From Paenibacillus_I sp035510375 (GTDB taxonomy: Bacteria; Bacillota; Bacilli; Paenibacillales; Paenibacillaceae): a stretch of DNA of 64,000 bases. Numbering within the stretch: the first letter of the stretch is position 1; each line of letters opens with the position of its first letter. Shown in pieces: positions 15,516 to 24,127 of this stretch. The notes under the pieces were generated by a model that saw nothing but the letters and a program-made list of their open reading frames with translations, searched no databases and was not told the DNA's origin. The DNA lies in assembly GCF_035510375.1 (NCBI RefSeq), contig NZ_DATKHG010000003.1; one strand, 5' to 3'. The translations under genes and the position numbers were made by a program.

Positions 15516-17822
15516 CTACAAATAAGGGCTTTCGTGCTTCGCCTTCAACCGCTGCCAGCGGCGCTCGACCTCGTCCTCGAACGATTTCAGCGCCTCGGCG
15601 TATTCGGGACGGGTCATATGCTTCGTCTTGCCCATGTTTTTGAGCCAATCCGCGAGCGGAATCCGCTTCCCCTTCTCCTCCGGGTTGTACGTGATGTTCG
15701 TAATGCCCTGTTCGATCTCATACAGCGGGAAGAAACAGGCGTTGACGGCATCGTCGATCAGTGTTTGGCCGATTTTCTCCTCGGAAAGCCAGTTCAGCGG
15801 ACAGGTGATCAGAATTTTCCCGTAGACGAGCCCCTCGTTCTGTGCGTAATATTGCGCCTTCGCCGCCTTGCGCAGCAAATCCTGCGGCACCGACTCCGAG
15901 CCCGTGAACACATAAGGAATGTTCGTCGCGGCCATGATCTGCGCCGTGTCCTTGTGATGGAACAGCTTGCCGCCCTGGTGCTTGCCGACGTTCGACGTCG
16001 AGGTGCGATGGCCGAGCGGCGTCGAGTACGACAGCTGCGCGCCCGTGTTCATGTAGCCCTCGTTATCATATTCGAGAATGATCATTTTATGATTGCGGAG
16101 CGCGCTGCCGATGGCCGGGCCCATGCCGATGTCCATCCCGCCGTCTCCGGTAATCATGACGAACGTGAAATCATCCTTCAAGCCGAGGCCGTCAAGCTCG
16201 CCGCGGCGCTTGCGCTCCCAGAACATTTCCACGACGCCGGAAAGTGTGGCCGCCCCGTTCTGGAACAGGTTGTGGATGTACGTCGCCTTGTGCGAGGAAT
16301 ACGGAAAGCCGGTCGTGACGACCATCGCGCATCCCGTTTGGTACAGCGCGACGATATCGCCCTCGATTCCCTTGAAGAACAATTCCAATCCGGAGAAAAT
16401 GCCGCAGCCCGGGCAGGCTCCGTGTCCGGGCGCCAGACGCTTCGGCTTCTTCGTCAGCTGGCGCACGGGCGGCACCTTGACCTTCAGCTTGCCGGTCGCC
16501 TCGTCGCGCTCGGCCGTAATCAAACCGGTCTTCAGATCCTCGAACCGGAGCGGCTCAAGCACGCGCTTCGGCGCTTTGTCCGGATCGCCCGCCGTGTGGC
16601 CGTAATAATCGAACGGCACGTCGACATGGCCCTTCTCGGCCGCTTCGATTGCAAGACGGAAGAAATGATGGCCGTCCTCCGCGTAGAAGTCTTTGCCGCC
16701 CAATCCGTAGATTCGGCTGACCACCTTCGTCGTCGAATTGCCGTGCGTGAACAGCGCGGCCTTGATTTCGTTCGTCATGTTGCCGCCATGTCCGCCGTAA
16801 GAGTCTGCCCGGTCGCCGATCGTGACGGCCTTGACGCCCCGCAGAGCTTCCGCGATTTCCTTCTGCGGGAACGGCCGGATCATGTTAGGCGCGATCGAGC
16901 CGGCCTTGATGCCCTGCCCGCGGAGCTGGTCGACGACGTCCTTGATGATCTCCGAGGCCGAGTTCATCAGGAACACCGCCACCTCGGCGTCCTCCATCCG
17001 GTACAGGTCCAGAATCGGATAATCGCGGCCGGTCAGCAGCGCGTATTCCTTGCGAATCCGGTCGTACGCGTCTCCCGCCCGGTACATCGCCATCGACTGC
17101 TGGTAGCAGTTGTTGATATAATCCGGCTCGTTCATGTACGGGCCGACCGTAATCGGGTTGTTGCGGTCCAGCACATGCGCGAAGCCGGCGGGCGGCAGCT
17201 CGCCGACGAACCGGTGCACGTCCGCGCGGTTCGCGAACGTCTGGACGCGGCGTTTCTGGTGGGAGGTGAAGTAGCCGTCGGACGCCACCAGCACCGGCAG
17301 GCGGACCTCCGGGTCCTCCGCCAGCTTGATCGCCATGATGTTCATATCGTAGACCGCCTGCGGGTCCCGGCACATGAGAATCGGCCAGCCCGTGTTGAGC
17401 GCGAAATACAGGTCGGAGTGGTCTCCGTGAATATCGAGAGGACCGGATACCGAGCGGCACACGAGGTTCATGACCATCGGGAAGCGCGTGCCGGATTGGA
17501 CCGGCATCTGCTCCAGCATGTAGAGATAGCCGTTCGAGCTCGTCGCGTTGAACACCCGCCCGCCGGCGGCGGAAGCGCCGTAGCAGATGCCCGCCGAGCC
17601 GTGCTCGCCGTCTGCCGGAATCAGCTTGATGTCGTGCTGGCCGTTCGCCTTCATCAGGTCGAGAAATTGCGCGACCTCCGTCGACGGCGAGATCGGGAAA
17701 TACCCCATCACGTGATAGTTGATCTGATGCGCCGCATAGGCCGCCATTTCATTGCCGGATTCATAGACCATCCGCTGCTCTACCAGGCCGCCGGACAGCT
17801 CCTTATTGATTTCAATTGCCAT
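15516..17822 (-). CDS. 2-oxoacid (pyruvate):ferredoxin oxidoreductase, fused alpha and beta subunits
   Basis: Oxidatively decarboxylates pyruvate or another 2-oxoacid to acyl-CoA and passes electrons to ferredoxin. The 768-residue protein joins an alpha (PorA) half to a beta (PorB) half. The alpha half holds MGYFPISPSTEVAQFL, ADGEHGSAG and NATSSNGYLYMLEQ. The beta half starts near residue 465 with GHGACPGCGIFSG, whose Cys pair helps hold an Fe-S cluster, and contains the TPP motif ITGDGGMDIGMGP with EYDNEGYMNTG. ATG 17822 follows AGGTGA by 8 bases. It is the second gene of the operon. Confidence 0.9.
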   Translation of the reverse strand: MAIEINKELSGGLVEQRMVYESGNEMAAYAAHQINYHVMGYFPISPSTEVAQFLDLMKANGQHDIKLIPADGEHGSAGICYGASAAGGRVFNATSSNGYLYMLEQMPVQSGTRFPMVMNLVCRSVSGPLDIHGDHSDLYFALNTGWPILMCRDPQAVYDMNIMAIKLAEDPEVRLPVLVASDGYFTSHQKRRVQTFANRADVHRFVGELPPAGFAHVLDRNNPITVGPYMNEPDYINNCYQQSMAMYRAGDAYDRIRKEYALLTGRDYPILDLYRMEDAEVAVFLMNSASEIIKDVVDQLRGQGIKAGSIAPNMIRPFPQKEIAEALRGVKAVTIGDRADSYGGHGGNMTNEIKAALFTHGNSTTKVVSRIYGLGGKDFYAEDGHHFFRLAIEAAEKGHVDVPFDYYGHTAGDPDKAPKRVLEPLRFEDLKTGLITAERDEATGKLKVKVPPVRQLTKKPKRLAPGHGACPGCGIFSGLELFFKGIEGDIVALYQTGCAMVVTTGFPYSSHKATYIHNLFQNGAATLSGVVEMFWERKRRGELDGLGLKDDFTFVMITGDGGMDIGMGPAIGSALRNHKMIILEYDNEGYMNTGAQLSYSTPLGHRTSTSNVGKHQGGKLFHHKDTAQIMAATNIPYVFTGSESVPQDLLRKAAKAQYYAQNEGLVYGKILITCPLNWLSEEKIGQTLIDDAVNACFFPLYEIEQGITNITYNPEEKGKRIPLADWLKNMGKTKHMTRPEYAEALKSFEDEVERRWQRLKAKHESPYL

Positions 17823-17863
17823 TACATGCTCACCTCGCAATAAGTTTGGACCGGTTCAAGCCG

Positions 17864-18868
17864 TCAATTCGCCAAAATAAACCGATGCGGCACACGGTTC
17901 GCGTCCCCGTAGCCGTCCGTCTCGCGTTCCGACACGAGCGCTTCCGTAGGGCAGGCTACCACACACTTCAAGCAGCCTTTGCAATACTGGTAATCGATCC
18001 CCTGCAGAAACATCTGGGGCCGTCCCTTCTTATCCGGCTGTTCCTCCCAAACGAAGCAGAAGTCCGGGCAGGCCGTATCGCAGGCCGCGCAATGGATGCA
18101 CTTCTCATCGTCGAAATGCGGCATCATGCCCTGGCGCGAAATGCTCAAATCCTTCAGGATGCTGTTGCCGGGATTCGTGATCATGCCGCCCATCGGCTGG
18201 GTCGCCCATCCGAGCGCCGGAATATCCCATCGGGTCGGCAGCGGCATAGCCGCGCCCTCCGGCAGACCGAAGGCTTGCGACCTGACCTCGTTGTAGCCGC
18301 GGTCGAACGTGCGGAGCGCGGGCTCGACGGCCTGCGGGTACTTTTTCTCGAGCGACTTGCGGATGATTCCTTTCATATGTTCGGCATCCAGAAAATCGCA
18401 AAGGCGGAACAAGGCGCCCAGCATGGCCATGTTGACGCGGTTGTTCTCATCGAGGGCGATGCCCGTTGCGTCGACGACCGCAAGCGTGCCGCCGAGCATG
18501 TTCAATTTGTCCTTCAGCACCTCCGGCGTTTTCGCCGAATTGACCAGCACCATGCTGTCCTTGTAAATGCCGCTGATGACGTTGACCGTTTTGGACAGGT
18601 TCTCATGAAAAATGCCCACGATGTGCGGCCGTTCCACCGGGGTGGTGTCGCGGATGTTGACGTCCAGATCGCAAAACCGGATATGCGCTTTAACGGGCGA
18701 GCCCTTTTTCTCCGATCCGTACGAAGAAAAGCTGACTCCGTTGAATCCGCTTCCAACTACGCCCGCCTCAGCCAGCATTTTGCCGGCCAGGTTTGCGCCC
18801 AAACCGCCGATCGACTCCAGGCGGATCTCGAAAAATCCAAGCTCGTTCGTCTTCGGTAAAATCGCCAT
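17864..18868 (-). CDS. 2-oxoacid:ferredoxin oxidoreductase, fused gamma and delta subunits
   Basis: Completes the oxidoreductase encoded by the next gene. Residues 1-190 are the gamma domain (RLESIGGLGANLAGKMLAEA, SFSSYGSEKKGSPVK). The last 90 residues are a delta-type ferredoxin domain with two [4Fe-4S] motifs, CIHCAACDTACPDFC and CKGCLKCVVACP. ATG 18868 follows GGAGTGGAGAC. An oxygen-sensitive enzyme of this kind alongside the pyruvate dehydrogenase complex at 34-39 kb suggests a facultative life style with separate aerobic and low-oxygen routes. Confidence 0.9.
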   Translation of the reverse strand: MAILPKTNELGFFEIRLESIGGLGANLAGKMLAEAGVVGSGFNGVSFSSYGSEKKGSPVKAHIRFCDLDVNIRDTTPVERPHIVGIFHENLSKTVNVISGIYKDSMVLVNSAKTPEVLKDKLNMLGGTLAVVDATGIALDENNRVNMAMLGALFRLCDFLDAEHMKGIIRKSLEKKYPQAVEPALRTFDRGYNEVRSQAFGLPEGAAMPLPTRWDIPALGWATQPMGGMITNPGNSILKDLSISRQGMMPHFDDEKCIHCAACDTACPDFCFVWEEQPDKKGRPQMFLQGIDYQYCKGCLKCVVACPTEALVSERETDGYGDANRVPHRFILAN

Positions 18869-19255
18869 GTCTCCACTCCTTTGTCCAATAGTCCGAACTT
18901 TCGGCATTCCGTGTCAAGTTGCAAAACTTAGAAAATTCCATCTATAAGTATACCAGCTTACGCCGGTATCGAATAGAGTGTTCCTCCCTGTAAAATGCAT
19001 TTTCTTTTATTTTTATGCAGCGCCGTCCGCAGAACCGCCGTCCTGCCCGCCGCGATGAACCGTGTTGCCTATGTATATGCCGCCGGCATGGCGATTTTAC
19101 CGGAGTTATCTACATCGTGCCGCACGGCGTGCCAAAACGCCTTCCATATGGTACGATAGTATACGTTTTCCGTATCGTTTCATTTTGCCGCGAAAACCCC
19201 GGTCGGCTCCCGGCTTCGGTCTTCGCTGCCATTAGACATGGAGGAGACGAAAAAG
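18869..19255. other. Intergenic region between the oxidoreductase operon and the MFS gene
   Basis: About 390 bases between divergent genes, so it should hold both promoters. The part next to the oxidoreductase is AT-rich (around 18920-19015). On the plus side TACGAT (about 19151-19156) is a possible -10 box for the transporter. I find no credible reading frame or RNA gene. Confidence 0.5.
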
Positions 19256-20602
19256 ATGATAAGCCGCAAAGCCGCCGTCATGGCCAGCATCGTGCTCGCC
19301 ATGCTGGTCGCTTCCATGGATTCGACAATCATGAACACGACGATGCCGGTCATCGCCGACGAGCTGAACGGCCGGTCGCTGTTTGCCTGGTCGTTCACGT
19401 CTTACATGATTTTTGCCACCGTCTTGTCGCCGCTGGCAGGACGGATTTCCGACCTGTTCGGACGCAAGCGCATTTTCGGCATCGGCATCATCCTGTTCCT
19501 GCTCGGATCGCTTCTCTCCGGGATGGCGGATACGATGCTTCAACTGGTCCTCTTCCGCGCGATTCAAGGCATCGGGGCAGGCGTCATGATGCCGTTCCCG
19601 ATCATCATTGCCGGCGATCTGTACCCCGTCGAGCAGCGCGGCAAAATCCAAGCGCTGTTCACCGCGATGTGGGGCCTTTCGGCGGTGCTTGCCCCGCTGC
19701 TCGGCGCCTTGTTCGTGGAGGAGCTGAACTGGCGGTGGATTTTCTACATTAACATTCCGATCTGCATCATATCGTTCGTGCTGCTGCTCGGGTATGACGA
19801 GGCGTACGAGCCCAAACGGGCGAAGGTCGATGTGTTCGGTTCCGTCCTGTTCGCCGCGGGCATCAGCCTGCTGCTGGCCGCCACGACGATCGAAACGTAT
19901 CCTTACGCTTATGCGGCCGCCGGCGCGCTGCTGATCGTATTATTCTATTTATACGAGAAACGGCACGCTTCGCCGATCGTTCCGCTCACTTTGTTCCGAA
20001 ACAAACCGGTGCGCTGGATGATTATCAACGGCTTCATCGCTTGCGCGGCGTTGTTCGGCACCTCCAGCTACGTGCCTCTGTTCCTGCAGGAGAAAGGCTA
20101 CAGCCTGTTCGAGAGCGGGGTCTCGCTGCTGAGCATGTCGGCAGGCTGGATGATTACCGCGACGCCTGCCGGCAAATGGGTGCTGCGCTACGGCTATGCC
20201 CGCCTGCTGCTGATCGGCAACGGCATTATACTGGGCTCGGGCGCAATGCTCGCCCTGCTCGGACCGGGCAATGGCTTCTGGTACGTGTTCATCGCCCTGT
20301 TCGTGCAGGGGGCCGGCTTCGGGCTGCTGTTCACGGTCGGCATCATCGGCTCTCAGCAGCTTGTCGCGCCGCATGAGAAGGGCGTTTCGGCGTCGTTCCA
20401 AATGTTCGCCCGCAACATCGGCACGGCGATCGGCGTCACGATCATGGGCGGCCTGCTGATCAACGCGCCTGATTTCATGCAAGGAATCCGCGATCTTTTT
20501 CTGTACGGCCTGATCGCAATGGTCCTGGCCATGGTCACCGCCTTGTTCGTCCGCAACCCGGACGAGGCGGAGAACGCGGCCGCGCAGCGCGCGGCGAAAT
20601 AA
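19256..20602 (+). CDS. MFS drug/H+ antiporter, DHA2 (EmrB/QacA) type
   Basis: Multidrug efflux transporter in the cytoplasmic membrane. The first helices carry the DHA2 motif LAMLVASMDSTIMNTTMPVI, followed by motif A GRISDLFGRKRIFGIG and motif C-like IGAGVMMPFPIIIAGDL. About 14 hydrophobic segments fit into 448 residues. ATG 19256 was chosen because GGAGGAG lies 8 bases before it; an ATG at 19238 is in frame but has no binding site. It is monocistronic. The substrates are unknown. Confidence 0.9.
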   Translation: MISRKAAVMASIVLAMLVASMDSTIMNTTMPVIADELNGRSLFAWSFTSYMIFATVLSPLAGRISDLFGRKRIFGIGIILFLLGSLLSGMADTMLQLVLFRAIQGIGAGVMMPFPIIIAGDLYPVEQRGKIQALFTAMWGLSAVLAPLLGALFVEELNWRWIFYINIPICIISFVLLLGYDEAYEPKRAKVDVFGSVLFAAGISLLLAATTIETYPYAYAAAGALLIVLFYLYEKRHASPIVPLTLFRNKPVRWMIINGFIACAALFGTSSYVPLFLQEKGYSLFESGVSLLSMSAGWMITATPAGKWVLRYGYARLLLIGNGIILGSGAMLALLGPGNGFWYVFIALFVQGAGFGLLFTVGIIGSQQLVAPHEKGVSASFQMFARNIGTAIGVTIMGGLLINAPDFMQGIRDLFLYGLIAMVLAMVTALFVRNPDEAENAAAQRAAK

Positions 20603-20613
20603 CGGCCATGACG

Positions 20614-20655
20614 CGAAAAACCGGGCACGCCTCCAGGAGCGGCATGTCCGGTTTT
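20614..20655. terminator. Bidirectional terminator between MFS and SDR genes
   Basis: AAAACCGGgCAcGCC and CGGCATGtCCGGTTTTC pair around an 8-base loop, with A and T runs outside. Two convergent genes end here. Confidence 0.8.
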
Positions 20656-20656
20656 C

Positions 20657-21409
20657 TTATTCCTCGTAAATCATTTTTTTCGTCATGCCGCCGTCGACGG
20701 TCATGTTCATCCCGTTGATGAAACCGCTCCCCGGATCGGATAGGAAAAGGCAGGCCCGCGCGATGTCGTCCGGCCGGCCTACCCGGCCCGACCAGTGCTG
20801 CGCATGGTCGACGCCTCTCAGCGCCCCGTAGTCTCCGGTCTCGATCCAGCCCGGGCTGATGCAATTGACGGTAATGCCGTCAGGGGAGAACGAAGCGGCC
20901 AACGCGTGCGTCAAAGCGACGATGCCGCCTTTGGTCGCCGCGTAGGCCTCCGTGTGCGGCTCGGACATAAACGCGCGCGTCGAGGCGATATTGATGATGC
21001 GCCCGCCGCCGCGCTCACGCATTCTCAAGCCGGCTTCGCGGGCGCACAGAAACGTTCCGCGCAGGTTGACGTGCAGAACGCTGTCCCATTCCTCCACCGC
21101 CAGCTCGTACGGACTTTTGTTTATGCCGAAGCCGGCGTTATTGATCAGGACGTCCGCCGCAAAGCCGGCTTCGTCCAGCTTCCCGAACAACGAGGATATT
21201 TCCTCGGGCTTGGCCAGGTCGGCCGCCACGAACCGGATATCCGCCGCTTCCAGGCGGCTCCGGATCGCTTCGGCGATCTCCCCGCCCCGGGACGCCGCCA
21301 CATCGGTCATCGCGACGCGATAGCCGGCTTCGGCATAAGCCTCGGACAGCCGGCTTCCGATACCTCCCGCTGCCCCGGTGATCAACACCGTTCTCCGCTT
21401 CTTCGTCAC
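20657..21409 (-). CDS. Short-chain dehydrogenase/reductase
   Basis: Classical SDR of 250 residues: cofactor loop VLITGAAGGIGSRLSEA, NNAGFG, and the active-site Ser-Tyr-Lys in INIASTRAFMSEPHTEAYAATKGG. The C-terminal FINGMNMTVDGGMTKK is the usual end of 3-oxoacyl-ACP-reductase-like members. Its start overlaps the MOSC stop by four bases, so both are translated from one message. Substrate unknown. Confidence 0.9.
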   Translation of the reverse strand: MTKKRRTVLITGAAGGIGSRLSEAYAEAGYRVAMTDVAASRGGEIAEAIRSRLEAADIRFVAADLAKPEEISSLFGKLDEAGFAADVLINNAGFGINKSPYELAVEEWDSVLHVNLRGTFLCAREAGLRMRERGGGRIINIASTRAFMSEPHTEAYAATKGGIVALTHALAASFSPDGITVNCISPGWIETGDYGALRGVDHAQHWSGRVGRPDDIARACLFLSDPGSGFINGMNMTVDGGMTKKMIYEE

Positions 21410-22095
21410 AGCGGCTCGCCTCCTTCTGCGCCGGAACGCAGCTTTTCGATACGTATGCCCAGCTCTTCCTTCCAGCCTTCGGCCAATCCCGGGGCGGCCT
21501 GGAGGCGTTCCGCCGCCTCGAGGCTCGTCCGTTCGAACTTCATAATCCGCACCGCTTCATACACGGACAGCCGCACAGGCTGGCGCATAATACGTATCAG
21601 TGTATCCCCCTCCCGCACGTCGCCTTCCTCCAGAACACGGAAATAATAGCCGGTATAGCCGGTTTCCAGCACCATCCCGGGCAGCTCCGGTTTGCCGTGC
21701 CTAAGGCCGAGCTTGAAGCAGGGCAAACGCGGCTGGGAAACCTGCACGACCGCCCCGCCGACCCGGATGATGTCGCCGATTCCGACATCCTGTTCCACGC
21801 CGTCCGTGATCGTGAAATTTTCACCGAACGCGCCGAACGCAGGCGACTCTCCCCAAACCCGCTCCCAATGCCGCCAATGAGACTGCGTATAGACGCAGAC
21901 GGCTTTGTCCGGTCCGCCGTGGTTGACGGGATCCGCCTGCCCGTCGCCGGGCAATCCGTTGACCGTAATCCTGACCGGACCGGCGACGGTCTTTTTGAAT
22001 ATGCCGGTCTGCACCTCCTGCCTGCCGTGCATGACGGGTACCGGCTTGCCCGTGTTTACGGCCAGCAGCATGCCCAGTTTCTCCCCCTGCTCCAC
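21406..22095 (-). CDS. MOSC-domain protein (YiiM-like)
   Basis: MOSC domains handle sulfur bound to the molybdenum cofactor or reduce N-hydroxylated compounds. The protein has PVNHGGPDKAVCVYTQSHW, GENFTITDG, IGDIIRVGGAVVQVSQPRLPC with the conserved Cys, and a 3-alpha-type C-terminus (YEAVRIMKFERTSLEAAERL), the YiiM layout. GTG 22095 lies 7 bases after AGAGGAG; ATG 22071 is an alternative. It forms an operon with the SDR gene. No molybdenum-cofactor gene is nearby. Confidence 0.85.
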   Translation of the reverse strand: MEQGEKLGMLLAVNTGKPVPVMHGRQEVQTGIFKKTVAGPVRITVNGLPGDGQADPVNHGGPDKAVCVYTQSHWRHWERVWGESPAFGAFGENFTITDGVEQDVGIGDIIRVGGAVVQVSQPRLPCFKLGLRHGKPELPGMVLETGYTGYYFRVLEEGDVREGDTLIRIMRQPVRLSVYEAVRIMKFERTSLEAAERLQAAPGLAEGWKEELGIRIEKLRSGAEGGEPL

Positions 22096-22130
22096 CTTCC
22101 ATCTCCTCTTTACCTTCCGTATTTCCTGCT

Positions 22131-22159
22131 ATTATGAGAAAAACTGTTGCCGAAGTCAA
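22131..22159 (-). promoter_or_regulatory. Sigma-A promoter of the MOSC-SDR operon
   Basis: On the minus strand TTGACT (22154-22159), 17 bases and CATAAT (22131-22136) lie about 35 bases before the GTG start. Confidence 0.7.
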
Positions 22160-22284
22160 TCCGAAGATGATCGACCGGATTTCGCCGGCAAACCGGCCGC
22201 CGCAGCCGCCTCCGGCATTCGACAACGGGACAAGAGAATTGTTTGTCGAATTCGGAATATTCATGAAGTTTTTTGCGTTTCCCC

Positions 22285-22329
22285 GGGAAATAACGAGGCG
22301 GGAAATAAAAGGCCGGGAAATGAGAGAAA
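22285..22329. repeat. Three 15-bp direct repeats upstream of the MOSC operon
   Basis: GGGAAATA begins at 22285 and 22300, and GGGAAATG at 22315: three units exactly 15 bases apart with variable second halves. They lie in the 330-base intergenic stretch 22096-22423, about 130 bases upstream of the MOSC promoter. Apart from the promoter and the terminator at 22354, this stretch shows nothing else. Confidence 0.5.
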
Positions 22330-22353
22330 GATGCGTGCCTCTGGGCACGCCAA

Positions 22354-22393
22354 CAAAAAAACACCCTGCGAAGCGGAAACCGCCTTTCAGGGT
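22354..22393 (-). terminator. Terminator of the receiver/membrane-protein gene pair
   Basis: On the minus strand ACCCTG (22388-22393) and CAGGGT (22363-22368) enclose a partly paired GC-rich inner hairpin and are followed by GTTTTTTTG. It lies 31 bases past the stop of the small membrane protein. Confidence 0.8.
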
Positions 22394-22423
22394 ATTCATG
22401 CCGCGGTTCGTCCGCCAATCCGG

Positions 22424-22726
22424 CTAAAGGGGCCAAACGATCGATTGGCGAACGAGATAAAACATAACGGCGGCGGCGGCCAGCCATGCCGCGGCGTGCC
22501 GGAGAAGCCCGGCTCCGATGCCGCGCCGTGTCTCTCCCCGCAGGATTGCCCAATTGACGGCGGCCAGCAACGCCAAATAGGTGCCTGCAATCAATGCGCC
22601 TATAACCTTATCCTCCACAACGGACGGCGTCATCAAGCCGTACAACAGCACGATCGTCCCGCCCAGCACATAGGGAAAAACCACTCCGAGCGCAGCATGC
22701 GCCGCTATGCCGATCCACTTTTTCAT
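22424..22726 (-). CDS. Small integral membrane protein, 100 residues
   Basis: Three hydrophobic segments (about residues 5-31, 41-61 and 75-95) with short loops rich in Arg (RGETRRGIG). No family motif is recognised. It starts 10 bases after the membrane-anchored receiver gene and is closed by a terminator, so the two are one unit and the proteins may interact in the membrane. Confidence 0.7.
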   Translation of the reverse strand: MKKWIGIAAHAALGVVFPYVLGGTIVLLYGLMTPSVVEDKVIGALIAGTYLALLAAVNWAILRGETRRGIGAGLLRHAAAWLAAAAVMFYLVRQSIVWPL

Positions 22727-22736
22727 CCGCCGGCTC

Positions 22737-23327
22737 CTACTCCGTATCGTTTATTTCCGTATAGCGCTCATGCGCATGCAGTTGATGGAGAACGTAATCC
22801 CTCAGCTTCTCGATATCGAACGGCTTCGTAAAAAATTGGCGCACCCCGAGCCCGCGCGCCGCCTCAATCCTCTCGGCATCGCCGCAAGCCGATATCATAA
22901 CCGCCTCTACCTCGCCATTCATGGTCCGAATGACGCGAAGCGCTTCAATTCCGTCCATATCGGGCATTTTCAGATTGAGCAGAACGAAATCGACCGGCTC
23001 GTTCCGGAACGTTTCGATTGCCGCCCGGCCGCAGGAGGCTTCATGCGCGACCAAGCCCGAGGCTTGAAAAACTTCCGCGAGCAGCATCCGGATGGCCGGC
23101 TGGTCGTCAACGATAAGGATGTGCCGAGGCTCTTCGCTTCTCCGCGGTCCGGAGGGGCGATCGACCGGCTGCTCCATCGGCACCGGCAAGCTCTGTTTTT
23201 CGGCTTCGGCGGTCCCGCCCGGCTGCCGGCCGGAAGCGGAGCCTTTGCCGCGAGATAGCAGCAATGCCGCTATGCCTGCTATAACAACGACGATCAGCAT
23301 CGCCGGAATGACGAGTTTGTCGCTCAT
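22737..23327 (-). CDS. Membrane-anchored Spo0F-like receiver domain without the phosphoacceptor Asp
   Basis: The 196-residue protein starts with MSDKLVIPAMLIVVVIAGIAALLL, one membrane helix, then a polar linker of about 45 residues, then a complete CheY-like domain close to Spo0F (HILIVDDQPAIRMLLAEVF, KPFDIEKLRDYV). The acidic pair DD, the Ser of MISA and the Lys of FTKPFD are present. The phosphoacceptor is not: the usual LLDMKxPxMDG reads LLNLKMPDMDG, Asn from codon AAT. ATG 23327 follows AGGAGAGGCGGC. No output domain is attached. It may act as a phosphorylation-independent decoy or scaffold at the membrane. Confidence 0.8.
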   Translation of the reverse strand: MSDKLVIPAMLIVVVIAGIAALLLSRGKGSASGRQPGGTAEAEKQSLPVPMEQPVDRPSGPRRSEEPRHILIVDDQPAIRMLLAEVFQASGLVAHEASCGRAAIETFRNEPVDFVLLNLKMPDMDGIEALRVIRTMNGEVEAVMISACGDAERIEAARGLGVRQFFTKPFDIEKLRDYVLHQLHAHERYTEINDTE

Positions 23328-23426
23328 GCCGCCTCTCCTCATCCGTGGGGGTTTGTAGTTGTTTTCGACGGACCGCGCCCGTTCCCCTTCCCGGCCGGAC
23401 AAAAAAGATGCGCGCAGCCCGCAGCC

Positions 23427-24038
23427 TTAATCGTTCACAAGCATCGGCCCAAGCGGACCGTCCTCATTCACGATCTGCTGCAGGTCATAGACCGAAATCG
23501 GAAAATAAGGAAAGCCGTATACATACGGCGTCAGCTCGTAGAGCTGAAAATACACGATCAGCGAACGGTCGGCGACATAAAAGTCCTGATCCGCGCGAAT
23601 CGACTTGAACGGCTCCAGGACCGGAACGTCACGCCTTGCGATTTGCGCCTGGATCAGCTCGGAAATGACGGCTATGTACGGACTGCCCGGCTTGAACAGC
23701 TCCGCAAGCCCATACCGCCGGCGTGCGGCCAGGGAAAAGGTAAGCGACTTTTGCAAGGTCAGGCCGTGCGCCCCGCCGGTATAGGCGTAATTGAACAGCG
23801 AGAGGCTGAAAACGCCCTTCTCATTCGTTTTGGTCTCAAACCATCCGATCATCTCCGACCGGGGATCGGCAAGGCTGCCTTGCGACGCCGCAAGCGCTTG
23901 CACCTCTTCCCTTATCGCATGACGGACCGCCCTGCCTGCTTGCGCGTTCTGGAAGCCGGTAACCGACGGATACCAGATTTCGGTTTTCGGCCGTTCTATT
24001 TTTACCGCTTGTACGATGGCCGGCAGCATAAATGCCAT
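23427..24038 (-). CDS. DUF3298/DUF4163-type protein (RsiV-like sensor domain)
   Basis: The 203-residue protein has the pair found in RsiV-like proteins: an N-terminal stretch ending WFETKTNEKGVFSLSLFNYAYTGGAHG (the conserved Y-x-GGAHG) and a C-terminal DUF3298 part with LIVYFQLYELTPYVYGFP and ISVYDLQQIV. Unlike RsiV it has no membrane helix or signal peptide, so it would be cytoplasmic unless the start lies further upstream. No sigma factor gene is adjacent. The ligand is unknown; RsiV-type domains bind lysozyme. Confidence 0.75.
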   Translation of the reverse strand: MAFMLPAIVQAVKIERPKTEIWYPSVTGFQNAQAGRAVRHAIREEVQALAASQGSLADPRSEMIGWFETKTNEKGVFSLSLFNYAYTGGAHGLTLQKSLTFSLAARRRYGLAELFKPGSPYIAVISELIQAQIARRDVPVLEPFKSIRADQDFYVADRSLIVYFQLYELTPYVYGFPYFPISVYDLQQIVNEDGPLGPMLVND

Positions 24039-24127
24039 ACATGAACACCCGCCTTTATCGAAGGATGGTTCATTGTATGCGCCCGTTCCGCCAACCTTTC
24101 ATATAAATGCCGTAAAATGCCGCCGGC

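Noticed and set aside
15021..17843. A 940-codon plus-strand open frame
   Set aside because: It is an exact antisense shadow of the oxidoreductase alpha-beta gene, with Arg-rich low-complexity protein and no ribosome binding site. High GC content keeps antisense frames open.
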